From Chromera velia (taxonomy: Eukaryota; Sar; Chromeraceae): a stretch of 32,469 nt of DNA. Shown here one piece after another: positions 10,740 to 21,499 of the stretch. Position 1 is the stretch's first letter. Every line of letters begins with the position of its first letter. Below the pieces are notes generated by a model that was not told the DNA's origin, did no database searches, and saw nothing but the letters and a program-made list of their open reading frames with translations. Position numbers and translations under genes: made by a program. The DNA lies in the NCBI GenBank assembly GCA_018398765.1, contig JAHBMJ010001335.1:1-32469 (forward strand). Reading direction: 5' to 3'.

Positions 10740-11170
10740 CTAGGCGACGCACAGTGGTAAAAAAAAAAAAATCTGAAAACGTCTATTCTTTTTTTTTTAT
10801 TTATTTAAAATTTTATTGTATATGTAAAAAAAATTAAAGGTTAAATGACTAGCTTCAACTAGAGTTTGAATCATATCTAGGATCTCAGTTTTACTTTTAG
10901 CTTGGTAGATGCTTAAAAGGTTTGACCAAAACTAGCTTCGACTAGAGCTTCGAAATGTATATCGTCCTAGATATCGTCAAAGAGCCAGTCAAAGAACTTC
11001 TCCTCTGTCTAAAACTTTGAGTTGAGTAATAAGTTCGCGAGGAAGTTAGTTTAAAAGTACTTCTAAAAGGTGCTCCTAGAGGTGCTCTAGGAAATCCTTC
11101 GTAGAAAAAAAGAAAAAAAAAAAACTGGAAAGGTCTTTTTTTTTTTTTTTTACCACTATGCGTCGCCTAG
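10740..11170. mobile_element. Non-autonomous TIR transposon (MITE), 431 bp, with 8-bp target duplication
   Basis: The left end reads CTAGGCGACGCACAGTGGTA followed by an A-run. The right end is its complement (T-run, TACCACTATGCGTCGCCTAG) with one mismatch in about 20 bp. The element is bracketed by an exact 8-bp direct repeat, ACTAGGAC, at 10732-10739 and 11171-11178. An 8-bp duplication is typical of the hAT superfamily, so this is probably a hAT-type MITE; the terminal sequence alone does not prove the family. The interior is AT-rich, has two diverged copies of ACTAGCTTCRACTAGAG (10849 and 10929), and has no transposase frame, so it would need a transposase supplied elsewhere. Confidence 0.85.
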
Positions 11171-11178
11171 ACTAGGAC

Positions 11179-11796
11179 ACCTATTAAATCACTATGACTG
11201 TCACTCCGTGTCACTGTCAAAGTTGATTTTACAAATTGCAATGACATTGTAAGACTGACATATATTGTACTATAGCCAGTTCGTATACGTGTTACAAGGG
11301 GACTTATAATTAGCACACTAACTAGACATCCAACATTGTCAATTTCACTGTCAAACAGACTTGAAACAGTGTCAATTGAAATCTAAACACCGGCAGATGC
11401 ATGATCCGTGATTCAGACTGTGAAGCTTTATTGAAGAGACTCATTTAAAGGAGTCCAGAGACGACGAAATAGCAGCGACGACTGAACGCGCTCCGCCCCC
11501 CTCTTCCAAGAATTGAAAAGTGAATCAGAAAACATTCAGCGTTGGACATGACCTGCAAAGGGTGACAGTCAGAGACACGCAGGCAAATACGGACAAGAAC
11601 AGGACAGACACACTGCGTCAATCTTCTTCTTTGTATTCCTTGTTTTGAAGTCGATTGAAGACATACAGAATAGATCTGACAGACGACAAAGAGACAGACT
11701 CACACACTGACATACCACGCGTTTCCTGTCCACCACTTGTTGTTTTCTAGATTTTTGTCTTTTTACGCACACAACAGACACATCAGGAAAAGGCAG
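11179..11796. other. Intergenic region, AT-rich then mixed
   Basis: There is no recognisable coding region. The first 200 bp are AT-rich and the composition rises toward 11450. It lies downstream of both the rightward MEMO1-like gene and the leftward second ankyrin gene, so it need not hold a promoter. Confidence 0.5.
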
Positions 11797-11798
11797 AG

Positions 11799-11889
<91 letters not shown>

Positions 11890-11969
11890 AAAAAAAAAAA
11901 GAAAAAGAACGAAAGAAAAAGAACGAAAGAAAAAGAAAGAAAGAAAGAAAGAAAGAAAGAAGGAAGGAA

Positions 11970-12034
<65 letters not shown>

Positions 12035-12082
12035 GAAAGAAGGAAAGAAAGAAAGAAGGAAAGAGAGAGAGAGAGAGAAGGA

Positions 12083-12150
<68 letters not shown>

Positions 12151-12425
12151 AAGAAAAAGAAAGAAAGAAAGAAAGAAAAGAAAGGAAAGGAAGGAAGGAA
12201 GGAAGGAAGGAAGGAAAGAAGAAAGAGAGAAAAGGTAGAAAGGAAGGAAGAAAGAAGAAAGAGAGAAAAGGAAGAAAGGAATGAAGAAACAGAGAAAGCG
12301 AAGGAAGGAAGGAAGAGAGAAAGGGAAGGAAGGAAGGAAGGAAGGAAGGAAGGGAGGAAGGGAGGAAAGGAGAAAGGAAGGAAGGAAGGAAGGAAGGAGG
12401 AAATAAACAAATAAATGAATAACAA

Positions 12426-12484
<59 letters not shown>

Positions 12485-12630
12485 GAGGGGAGGGAGGAAG
12501 GAGGTAAGGATGGAAGCAAGGATGGAACGTAGGATGGAAGGAAAAAAGGAAGATAGAGAGGGTGGGTGGATGGAAGGAAGGAAGAAAGGAAGAGAGAGAG
12601 GGAGGGAAGAAGGGGGGAGGAAGAAAAGAA
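11797..12630 (+). repeat. Polypurine microsatellite tract of about 830 bp: (GAAA)n, (GA)n, (GGAA)n
   Basis: The plus strand is almost pure purine, switching between GAAA, GA, GGAA and GGGA units. Long open frames exist on both strands only because such repeats lack stop codons; they encode runs of Lys/Glu/Arg or Ser/Leu/Phe and are not genes. The strand asymmetry makes triplex (H-DNA) formation possible. It lies just past the stop codon of the second ankyrin gene. Confidence 0.95.
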
Positions 12631-12677
12631 TCGTCTCTGAATGAACGGAAAACAGGGAAAGAACGCACGCAGTACGT

Positions 12678-13649
12678 CTAACATGTTCCAGGTGCATCCA
12701 GAAGCGCAACAATCTCATGATACCCTCTGGCTTCTGCCTTTTCACGGGGAGTCTTCTTCTCACTATCCCGAATCTCCTTATTCGCCCCTCCTTCGAGCAG
12801 GAGCTTCACGATTTCCACATTCCTCAGAAACACAGCAAGGTGAAGAACCGTAAACCCTCCCGACACTTGCACATTCACATTTGCCCCTTTGTTGATCAAG
12901 AGCTGAACAATTTTGCAGTTCGACCGCTTTACAGCAATCTCCAAAGCCCTGGACCCCCCCCAGTCAGTCGTATTGACGTCGATGTCCTTCGACAGAAGGA
13001 CTTCGACCAAGTCGGCAAACCCACACCATGTGAAAAAATGTAAAAGGGGCCTCGTCAAGCCATCCACATACACTCTAATGCCGTGCAAATAGGAAGTTTT
13101 CGTGACCAGACACCGAAGCGTTTTGCAGATAGCAGAATGATGAGCAGCAGGATTCATGCGGGAACGACGCAATTCAGTCTCAGCAACTTTACAGGCGATT
13201 TGGAGAGCGTGCTGCCCTACCGCATCTCTTGCCTCAACATCCGCGCCCTTGGCAACCAGGACGGGAACCATCGGCCACCGACCCTGTCGACACGCAGCCA
13301 TCACGGCCGTGTCCCCCTTCATGACAGCAAGGACATGCCTGCTACTGTCTTCGAAAGCTGCCCCTGCCCTCACCTCCAAGTCTACCCCCCTATCCTCCAC
13401 AATCATCTGAAAGGCTTCCATGTTGCAGGCACAGATGGCCCTCACTAACGGAGTGTGCCCCCCCACCAAGTGATTCAAATCGGCACCCACTTTCAAGAAC
13501 AGTCGGACGTTGTCTCCGTTTCTTTTACCCATCAAGAAGCGACAAAGCTCCGGATGGAAATCCTCTGGCGTGACTGGGCGAAAGGAATGGAGAATCGCGC
13601 CTACTCCCTCCACCTCAAAAAGATCTAACAGTCTTGCCGTCTCCTCCAT
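12678..13649 (-). CDS. Ankyrin-repeat protein, 323 aa, intronless
   Basis: The frame is uninterrupted. Residues 1-65 are a non-ankyrin segment with the motif FLMGKRNGDNVRLFLKVGADLNHLV, matching the N-terminus of the first ankyrin gene and suggesting a local paralogous family. About six or seven ankyrin repeats follow. Repeats near residues 110-150 (GDTAVMAACRQGRW) and the last three (RALEIAVKRSN, TVLHLAVFLRN, TPREKAEARGY) are clear. The middle repeat is stretched by an insertion around residues 160-200. No signal peptide or membrane segment is seen. It probably acts as a cytosolic or nuclear protein-binding scaffold; the partner is unknown. The start codon opens the conserved N-terminal segment, and a GC-rich divergent spacer lies upstream. 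Confidence 0.85.
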   Translation of the reverse strand: MEETARLLDLFEVEGVGAILHSFRPVTPEDFHPELCRFLMGKRNGDNVRLFLKVGADLNHLVGGHTPLVRAICACNMEAFQMIVEDRGVDLEVRAGAAFEDSSRHVLAVMKGDTAVMAACRQGRWPMVPVLVAKGADVEARDAVGQHALQIACKVAETELRRSRMNPAAHHSAICKTLRCLVTKTSYLHGIRVYVDGLTRPLLHFFTWCGFADLVEVLLSKDIDVNTTDWGGSRALEIAVKRSNCKIVQLLINKGANVNVQVSGGFTVLHLAVFLRNVEIVKLLLEGGANKEIRDSEKKTPREKAEARGYHEIVALLDAPGTC

Positions 13650-14239
13650 CTTTTCCCTTCCAAGAGTGGACTTGGTGTCCCTTGCACAGTCTCTAGAGAC
13701 ACAAACTCAGCCGGATTGCTCAGGAGCTCAGGATTGCTCAGGATTAGCCGAGTGTTCGGAGTGGGGAATGTAGACGGCACGAACGAAAGTACACACGGTA
13801 AAGCTCACTGTCTCAGTAGGCCGGCCGCAAATCAATTAAGTCACTATAACGCGGGCCGGGGCCGGGCCGGCAGCTCGGGCGAGGCCCCCGGCCCCGCGGC
13901 CGGCCCGCCGAGAATCGCCGAGATGTTGGCTGCCATTTGGCTGCCAGATCGAGGTGACTCAGACGTAGTCTGATGATTCTTTGCATCAGTTTTGCCCTGC
14001 CTACACAGAATACTGATTGCTGACGGGCACCTTCTTCCACACAAATTTTCTCGTACTGTTGCTCTGCCTTCAGACTTCTCATCGTCCTTGCCACCAAATT
14101 CGATCATACCCTGAACTGGTGCAGTCCGGGCTACATTGTGTCTTTCCCTGAGAGGAAACTCTTCAGTTGAGCCTCCCGACCGCTTGCTGTGTGCTTCTAC
14201 CCGCCTCAAGCTCCCCGTCCTGTTTTTCTTACGAGATCG
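13650..14239. other. Divergent promoter region with GC-rich palindromic island
   Basis: This spacer lies between the second ankyrin gene (-) and the MAD1-like gene (+). Positions 13846-13915 are about 90% G and C, with nested GGCCGG, GGGCC and CCGCGG palindromes. The arrangement repeats that at 2515-2570, also between a leftward ankyrin gene and a rightward multi-exon gene. GGATTGCTCAGGA occurs twice near 13715-13745. No TATA box is obvious. Confidence 0.45.
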
Positions 14240-16502
14240 ATGAGTCACTCTGTGTTCCGATCAGGCCTCGACGGCGGGTCGCTGGATCTGGACAGACGCA
14301 GGAGGGAGGCCAACCTTAGGGCCAGACTGAACGCTTTGCTCGAACGAATCACCGGATTCCTCCCAGAGGTGGGCATGCAGTGAGGCAGTTGTTGTATTAG
14401 TGATGCATCGTTTAGGTGCGTGAGAGGAGGAGTGTTTGGATTTGCATGACGACAAGAATCAGTCGGGGAGACGGCTTCCGAGATGGGCAACAGTGGAACG
14501 CACCTTTTCCCGCTGTCTTCTCTTCCTTCGTCTCGTGCACCTGAATTTTTTGAATCAGGATCCCTACATAAACCACGAGCTCCCTCCCTGTCTCTCAAGC
14601 AGACGCAGAGAAAGAGGGAGGGAAAGAAAGAGCCAGAGCGGGATTCCTCTTCCTGTTTTAGACCTTCCTCCGATCGTACTGTCTTCGCGCTTCTCTGCCC
14701 CTTCTGGCATTCAGTCTATTTGTGTCACCGCATGCATGGCTACACAACTACTTGGGGTTATGTGGAGGAGCTGCAGTGGCTCATCTGTTCATTTTTTACT
14801 AAGACTGAACTGAACCTGTGTGTGTGCTTTTTGCTTGTTCGAACAGCATCCTCCTTTCCTTCCGAGGAAAATCTCTTGAAGGACTCTTCCCTTCCTTGCA
14901 CATCCATCTCTTCTCTTCTCTTCTCTTCTCTTCCCTTCCTTGCACATCCATCTCTTCTCTTCTCTTCTCTTCTCGTCTCTTCTCTTCTCTTTGCGAGTTC
15001 AGGTGGAGCAGGGTCTGGCTACTGCCCGAGAGACGTGCCTGGCCGACGCGGTTCACGAGTGGAAGAAACTTCAGAAGGAAAGGGAGGAACTGCAAAAGGC
15101 AAAAGAAGTTGAAAGTAAGTCAGTGTCCTGACGTGCATGCGAATTCTTTCATCCACAATCCTGACGCACGCTTTTCTCGATCTGCACAGCTACTTAGACG
15201 TCCGTCCCGCTTTTTTCGAAGTTTGTCCTCGAACGCCTCAACAGACTCTGTTTATATAACAGTTTCTCTGTGTTTGAATGATTGAGTAAGTAAGTGAAGA
15301 ATGATTGATTGATCCATTGATCAATTGATCGAGTGAGTGACTGGGTGAGTCATTGATCCATTGATCAATTGATCGAGTGAGTGACTGGGTGAGTCATTGA
15401 TCCATTGATCAATTGATCGAGTGGGTGACTGGGTGAGTCATTGATCCATTGATCAATTGATCGAGTGAGTGACTGGGTGAGTCATTGATCCATTGATCAA
15501 TTGATCGAGTGAGTGACTGGGTGAGTCAATCAACGAGTGCAGAGGCGACCCTCGAGATCAGGAGGCTGAACGGCACGATTCAACAGCTGGAGAGGGACAA
15601 CCAGAGACTGACGCAGAAAATTCAGAGCGCAGAGCAGGTTGGAAAGAAGGGGGGAAGGAGGGAAAGGGGTTTCGGGTATATGCGAACGGGGATTCTCTCT
15701 CTGTGAATAAATGAATTCGTGCAAGGGGGGCAGGGGTCAGTCGCAAGCATAATTCTACATGCTCGGGCAAACACAAGATGACAGCTTTCAGGAGAAGCCC
15801 AAGGAAAGAGAGGAAAAGAGAAAGAACCTGCATTGTTTATCTACTCCCTCGCTTCGCTTTTGATCTCTGTGTGACTCTAAGTGCTTAATTGTTTCTTGCA
15901 AGTTCCCTTTTGATGCTTCATGAGTCTCTGTTTGCATTTGCAGGGAAAGCAACAGCGAGAGGCTCATGACTCAATTTTGTCAGTCAGTCAGTCAGTCAGT
16001 CAGCAAGTTGGACTCACCACTCAGTTTTCTCCTCAGCCCGATTGCGTGAGCTCCCGCTAATTCCATGCCTTTCTTTCCTGTCTCCCACTCACACATGAGC
16101 GAGTATCGGGCAGACTTCCACCGTCCCCCTTTGCGGATGACCAGGGCATCGAAAGGAAATGCAAAGAGTTTTCGGCTGGCCACGTGGTTCTGATCTGGGT
16201 ACGTACGTATGTGCCCAATACGGGTGGGTCCGTTTGTATGCCTGCGCAGAGTAAAGGAGATCCACAAAATCAGGGAGGAGTACAACCAGAAGTTCTCAGA
16301 GCTCGTGGAATCGTTCAGAACTACCCTCGAACTCCCTCTTGACGCCGCCAGTGCACTGCAGAGCGCTGAGAGTTCAACCATGGGCGGGGGAGACGGGGCA
16401 GCTGCTGCTGCTGCTGCAAATGCAGGGGCAGGGGGGCAGGTACAGAGGTCGAGGGTTACGGTGGACGTCCTGCGTGGTGCGTTTTTTCTTTGTCTGTGTG
16501 TG

Positions 16503-16537
<35 letters not shown>

Positions 16538-19500
16538 TCCCGTCAGCCTTTACAGAAAGCAAAGACAAATAATCGGCGTGCCTGTCCGCGTGTCTCGTGA
16601 GATATTGAAAGGGAAGGCAGCAAAAAAAAGAAAAGAGGCGGAAATGCGCTGGTTACATATCGCCGTGTCATTGACGCAGAGAAGCAAAAAGAACGAGTGC
16701 CTGAAAATTCTCAAAAAAAATATTTTTTCTGTCCCTAGCCGTGGATCAAAACCAATCCACCCTTTCTCCGTTAGCATCGAGCACGGGGGGCATCCTGGGT
16801 CCCTTGATGAGGCTTCTCTCGCCTCGATCCTTTTCATCACTCTCTGACCTGCCTGTGACTCCTCCCGATGCCCCTCTTCTCACAGGGCTTTGCTCCTCTT
16901 TCCTGTTTTCTTCTGATTGCCAAATAAACGGCTGCCTGTCTGTGTGAAATGATGACGCCGCATGCAGAGAAAATGAGGGAAGCTGCGGATCTGCGCGTCG
17001 AGTTGGACAGACTGAATGAGGAGGCATCGAGGAAAGACGAAGAAGTACGGAAGGCAGAGACGGAGGCAGAGGAGGAAAGAAAGGAGACCGAGTGAGTGAG
17101 TGAGGGGCATTCACCCAGTGGTTTCTTTGTTTGTTTCTTTCTTTTTTCTTGTCCGGTCGGCAGGTGTAACCACATTCCCTCTCCTCCCTTCAGGGAAAAT
17201 GGGAGTCTGGATGGATGCGGCATGAAGGGACACTCTGTGCGGGGGGGAGGTAACACGGGCACTCACGAGGGATTTGCAAGAGGGTTCCTTCCTTCCTGAG
17301 ATGCGCACTGGGTCCTGGCCGTCGTCGCGCATTTTGTTTCTTTGTTTCAATTTTGTTGATATCTTCTTCTTCTTCTTGATGCCTCTCTCTCGAGGCAGCC
17401 AGTTGAGCGGCGCAGCTGAGGAAATGACTAATTTTTTCTTTGAAACCGCACACTCGTATAAGTCTGTTTGGTTCTCGCCTTCAATCTCTCTGTCTCTGTG
17501 TCTATCAATTCCTCCCCTCCCTCCCTCCCTCCCGCCCTCTTGGGATCTGACTGACATTTGCAGAAAACTGAAGGGAGAGAAGATCTTATTGGAAGGGAAG
17601 GTGAAACGGTTGGAGGAATCACTCCAATATGAGAGAGACAGGGTGGGTGGGTTGGGCTGCATGGATGGAATGCGAAAGGACGTACTTGATTTATTTTGTT
17701 TTCTTTCATGTTCTCGTTCTCTCTCTTCCCGCCTTTCTACGAAAAGGTCTGTCTCTTTTCCATCCCTTCCCTCAGACCCTCAATGTATCCATCCCTTCCC
17801 TCAGTTCCTTCCTTCCACGCGTTTCAACAGAAAACACGGCTGGCTGCTGTCGAATGGTCCTCCTCCTCTTGCTTACAGTCCATTGTTTTCCGGAAAGACA
17901 GGTGGCGTTTTTCTTCTGGCATCTACCTGCCTGACTGACATACTGTTACTCTCACGCCTTCCCATTGTGCAGGTGGAGACTGCGAAAGCGAATGAGAACA
18001 AAGCTCGCTCCCAGGCAGACCGTCTTCGGTCGCGGCTGGCCGGTCGATTGGGTGGAGAGGCGGAAGAACGGGCGGAAGGAGAAGATGAAGACATGGAGGG
18101 GCAGGGAGGGGCAGCTGGGGAGAAACGGAAGGCGCCATCTAGCCCCCTGGTGCCTCGTGAAGGCGCAGAGGGAGGCATAGAAGGTCTTTCTTCTTCTTCG
18201 TCTTCTTCGTCTGCGGGGGCAAGTGCAGCAGGGGGGCAAGCGAAGAGAGCGAGGGGGCCAGGTGGTTCGGGGGAGAGCGAGAAGAACGGCAACGGAGGTG
18301 CAGACCCTTCCTCTTCTTCAGGAGAAGTGGAGGAGTTGAGGAGACAATTGGAGGTCCGCTAGGGATGTTGAGAAAGGAGGGAGGATGCAAGTGGCTGCTA
18401 CAGTGCTTGGTGTGGGCATAGAAAAGATAAAAGCTCTTTCTTACCGTCGCGTGGACTAAAGAATGTCTCAGCTAGAAAGAACGAAGCAGGGACAGTGAGC
18501 AAGAGAAGGGGGGAGAGTCAGACAGACACCTAGAGACAGAGAGAGGGAAAAAGGGATCGCGAGCTCGACATGGGGTGTGAAGTTCTCTTTTATTGCTGCT
18601 GTGTTTCGTGTGATTCTCCTCCGTTTTCGTTTGCGTCGGACGGTTTCTGCAGGTGCTTGTTTATAGATCTTGCCTTTTCATTGTGTGTTTTTGTGCAGGC
18701 TGCAACGAAGGAAGCGAAGGATTTCAGAGAGAAGGCTGGCCATTGGAAGAGAGAATCTGACCGGCAGGGGGGGCTTCTGGCAGGTGGGTTCTTCGTTTGG
18801 TCGTTCGTTCGTTCGTTCACGCATGCATTAATTCCCTCGTTCGTTATCCTCTTTCTTCTCCTTTCCTTTCCTGTCAGTCGATATGAGGAAGAAAACAAAG
18901 GCAGCATGCCCCTTGAAAGCCCTTTGCCAGTCCTTGTTTCGTTGACGCACGCAATTTTGATGCGTCCTTGCGTGCGTCAATGCTTTGCGAGTCCTTATTT
19001 CGTGTGGGCACTAGGTCTCCCTCCTATGTGTGTTTGCGTGTCTTTTTGTCGCGTTGTATTCAAGCATTGCCTTTCTCTTCTCTTCTCTCCTCTCCTCTGC
19101 CCCTGCCTGCCTGCAGCCAAGGAAGGGCAACTGCTGTCGATCACGTCTCAATTTGGAGAGTAAGTGAGAGGGAGTTCTCAGGAAGAAAGAAAAAGATTGT
19201 TGGAGTGTCCATGTAAGGTTTCCTCTTTCATGTCTCTTCATTTGTGCCTCTGCATGCATGTGCTTTCACTGGATTAAAGTCTCAGAGCCATGCAAGGGTT
19301 CTTCTTCGGGGGGTGGGCGTCTCGCTGTGTACCTTTGTGATTTGTGCCTGCTGAATTTGCTTTCAAGTACGCGTTGAAAGCTAGGAGAGAGGCTCCGAAG
19401 TGCTTTGAAATTCAACATTCCTTCCTGTGTGTCGCCTCCGTCCCCTTTGTGTGCAGATGGAAGAGATCTGTTGAAGGTGAGGAAGTGTGGAGGTGCTCTT

Positions 19501-21046
19501 GTCCTTTTCCTTTTTGCTTTGCTTCCTTCATGGTTCCTTGTCTGTCCTGCCCTTTCTCCCTGCCCCCTCTATTCGACCTCTCAAGTTGTTTTTCTCCTGA
19601 TAAACCCAACACGGCTGAGAGCCCTTCGCCCACTTCCTCTTTTGGAGTGCGGAGACAGACAGGCAGACAGACAGAAGTGGGCGTCTCTCTGGATGTCCTC
19701 TCAACGCATAACTGTCTGCCTTTCTCTCCCTCCCTCCCTTCCTGTCTTCTGCAGGCCTCGGAGTCGAATCCCCTCAGCAGCTGAAGGAGGCAGCGGCAGA
19801 TCTGCAGGTAGATGGAGTGATGGGTTCGGGGAGGGGAGGGGAGGTCTGTTCGTGCGAGGGGGTCCCGTCATGGGGTGTGGAGCAATGGTGGATGGTCCTG
19901 TAAATAAATGCGATACTGTGCTTTTTCTGGTGATCCTTTTCCTCCATTTTTTTTCTACATTCTGTCGGGGCCTTCTCTGTCCTCCTTTTCCCCGCAGTGA
20001 CGTGATGATGTTGTGGATCCGAAGGATGCTTTTTTTTATTTTTTTCTGCGCAGTCTGAGAGCAAGAAGGCTACGGGAGAAGCAGAAAGTGTTTTGGGGGG
20101 TGACTTTAAGTCTCTTTCTCTCCCTTTTTCTTTGCAGCGTCTCCGGCAGCAAGCAGGAGAGGGACAACAATGGGTGAGTGGATGAGAGATTTGAGTATTT
20201 TTTTCCCTTTTGGGGCACTCACCTTTTTAGTTCAAGGATACTGGCCCCCTCTGTTGTCTTTTTTCCTGCCTGATCAAGCCATGAATAAGTCTGGTGTTAC
20301 CCTCCTTCCCTCCAGTCGAGCTAGCCAAGGAATTCGAGGTTGCACGGGTGTGGATGAGCGTGCTTCGTGGAAAAGGCAGTGTCTTTCTACCTATTTTGTG
20401 CTAGCCGTTAGAATGTATCAAATCATCGGTAGTCGCAGTGAAAACGTGACTGTGTGATAGACTCCTTTCATCTCTGACGTTTCTCTTGTCTTCTCTATTT
20501 TTTCCCCTCTCAACTCTGCTCCTTGCTTTTTGCTTGTGTTCGCTCAATTATGTACGTAAACGCATGCAGAGTCTCGGCGGCATGGAGGGATACGACACGG
20601 TGGAGCTGTCGAGTGATCCTCTGAAGGCCCGACTGATGATTGCAGAACTCAGAAGGGTCTGTACAGCTGTCTGTGATTGGGGGGNNNNNNNNNNNNNNNN
20701 NNNNNNNNNNNNNNNNNNNNNNNNNNNNNNNNNNNNNNNNNNNNNNNNNNNNNNNNNNNNNNNNNNNNGTGTGTATGGTGGATAGATAGATGCATGCTGA
20801 TTTGTCTGTCTGACGAGAAACAAGAGAAGGCGCGTATTCTGTGTGTCTGTGAGTTAGTCAGAAAATTAACGATCTTCCTTCTCTGCGTGTGTCTCCCGTC
20901 TCTTGTTTTCCTTTCCTACACCTGTGGGACTCCAGTGTGCATATGAAGATCCGTCTTGGGGGATGAATGTGAATGTAAGGTTCTCTTCATACGTAATCGA
21001 ACAATTGGGTGTGTGTGCGTGTGAGGGTGTGGGTGGGTGTGGGTGT

Positions 21047-21081
<35 letters not shown>

Positions 21082-21453
21082 TTGTGTGTGTATTCGTCTG
21101 CTTGTGTTCTCCATCTCAACGTTCATTTCAGGAAGTCGCGGTTGCGAAGAAGGAGAACAAGAGACTCCAACGAGACATGGCAACGCTCGAACATAAATTG
21201 AGTGGTCGGTCTCGAAAGAGGATGATGGATGACAGAGCTAGAGAGCTGCAATTCCTTCCTTCTTCTGTGCGATGAAAATCCGAGGGTTATTGCATGTTGG
21301 GATTTCTCTTCAACTGACTTCGTCTTTCTGTTCCTTCCTGTGTTTTTCTTTCTTCCACGGAGGTGGGCGCCTTAGTTTTCCCCGGTTATTTGGGGTGAAG
21401 GCGCAAAGACTTGATTTGTAGAGCCCTACGTATAACGTCTTGCGTCACTCATT

Positions 21454-21499
<46 letters not shown>

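Noticed and set aside
11569-12763. Several open frames of 225-371 codons on both strands
   Set aside because: They are translations of GAAA/GA/GGAA microsatellite; stop-free repeats give long frames without genes.
15308-15527. Regular 44-bp array considered as a CRISPR array
   Set aside because: Units are head-to-tail with no variable spacers, inside an intron of a eukaryotic gene.
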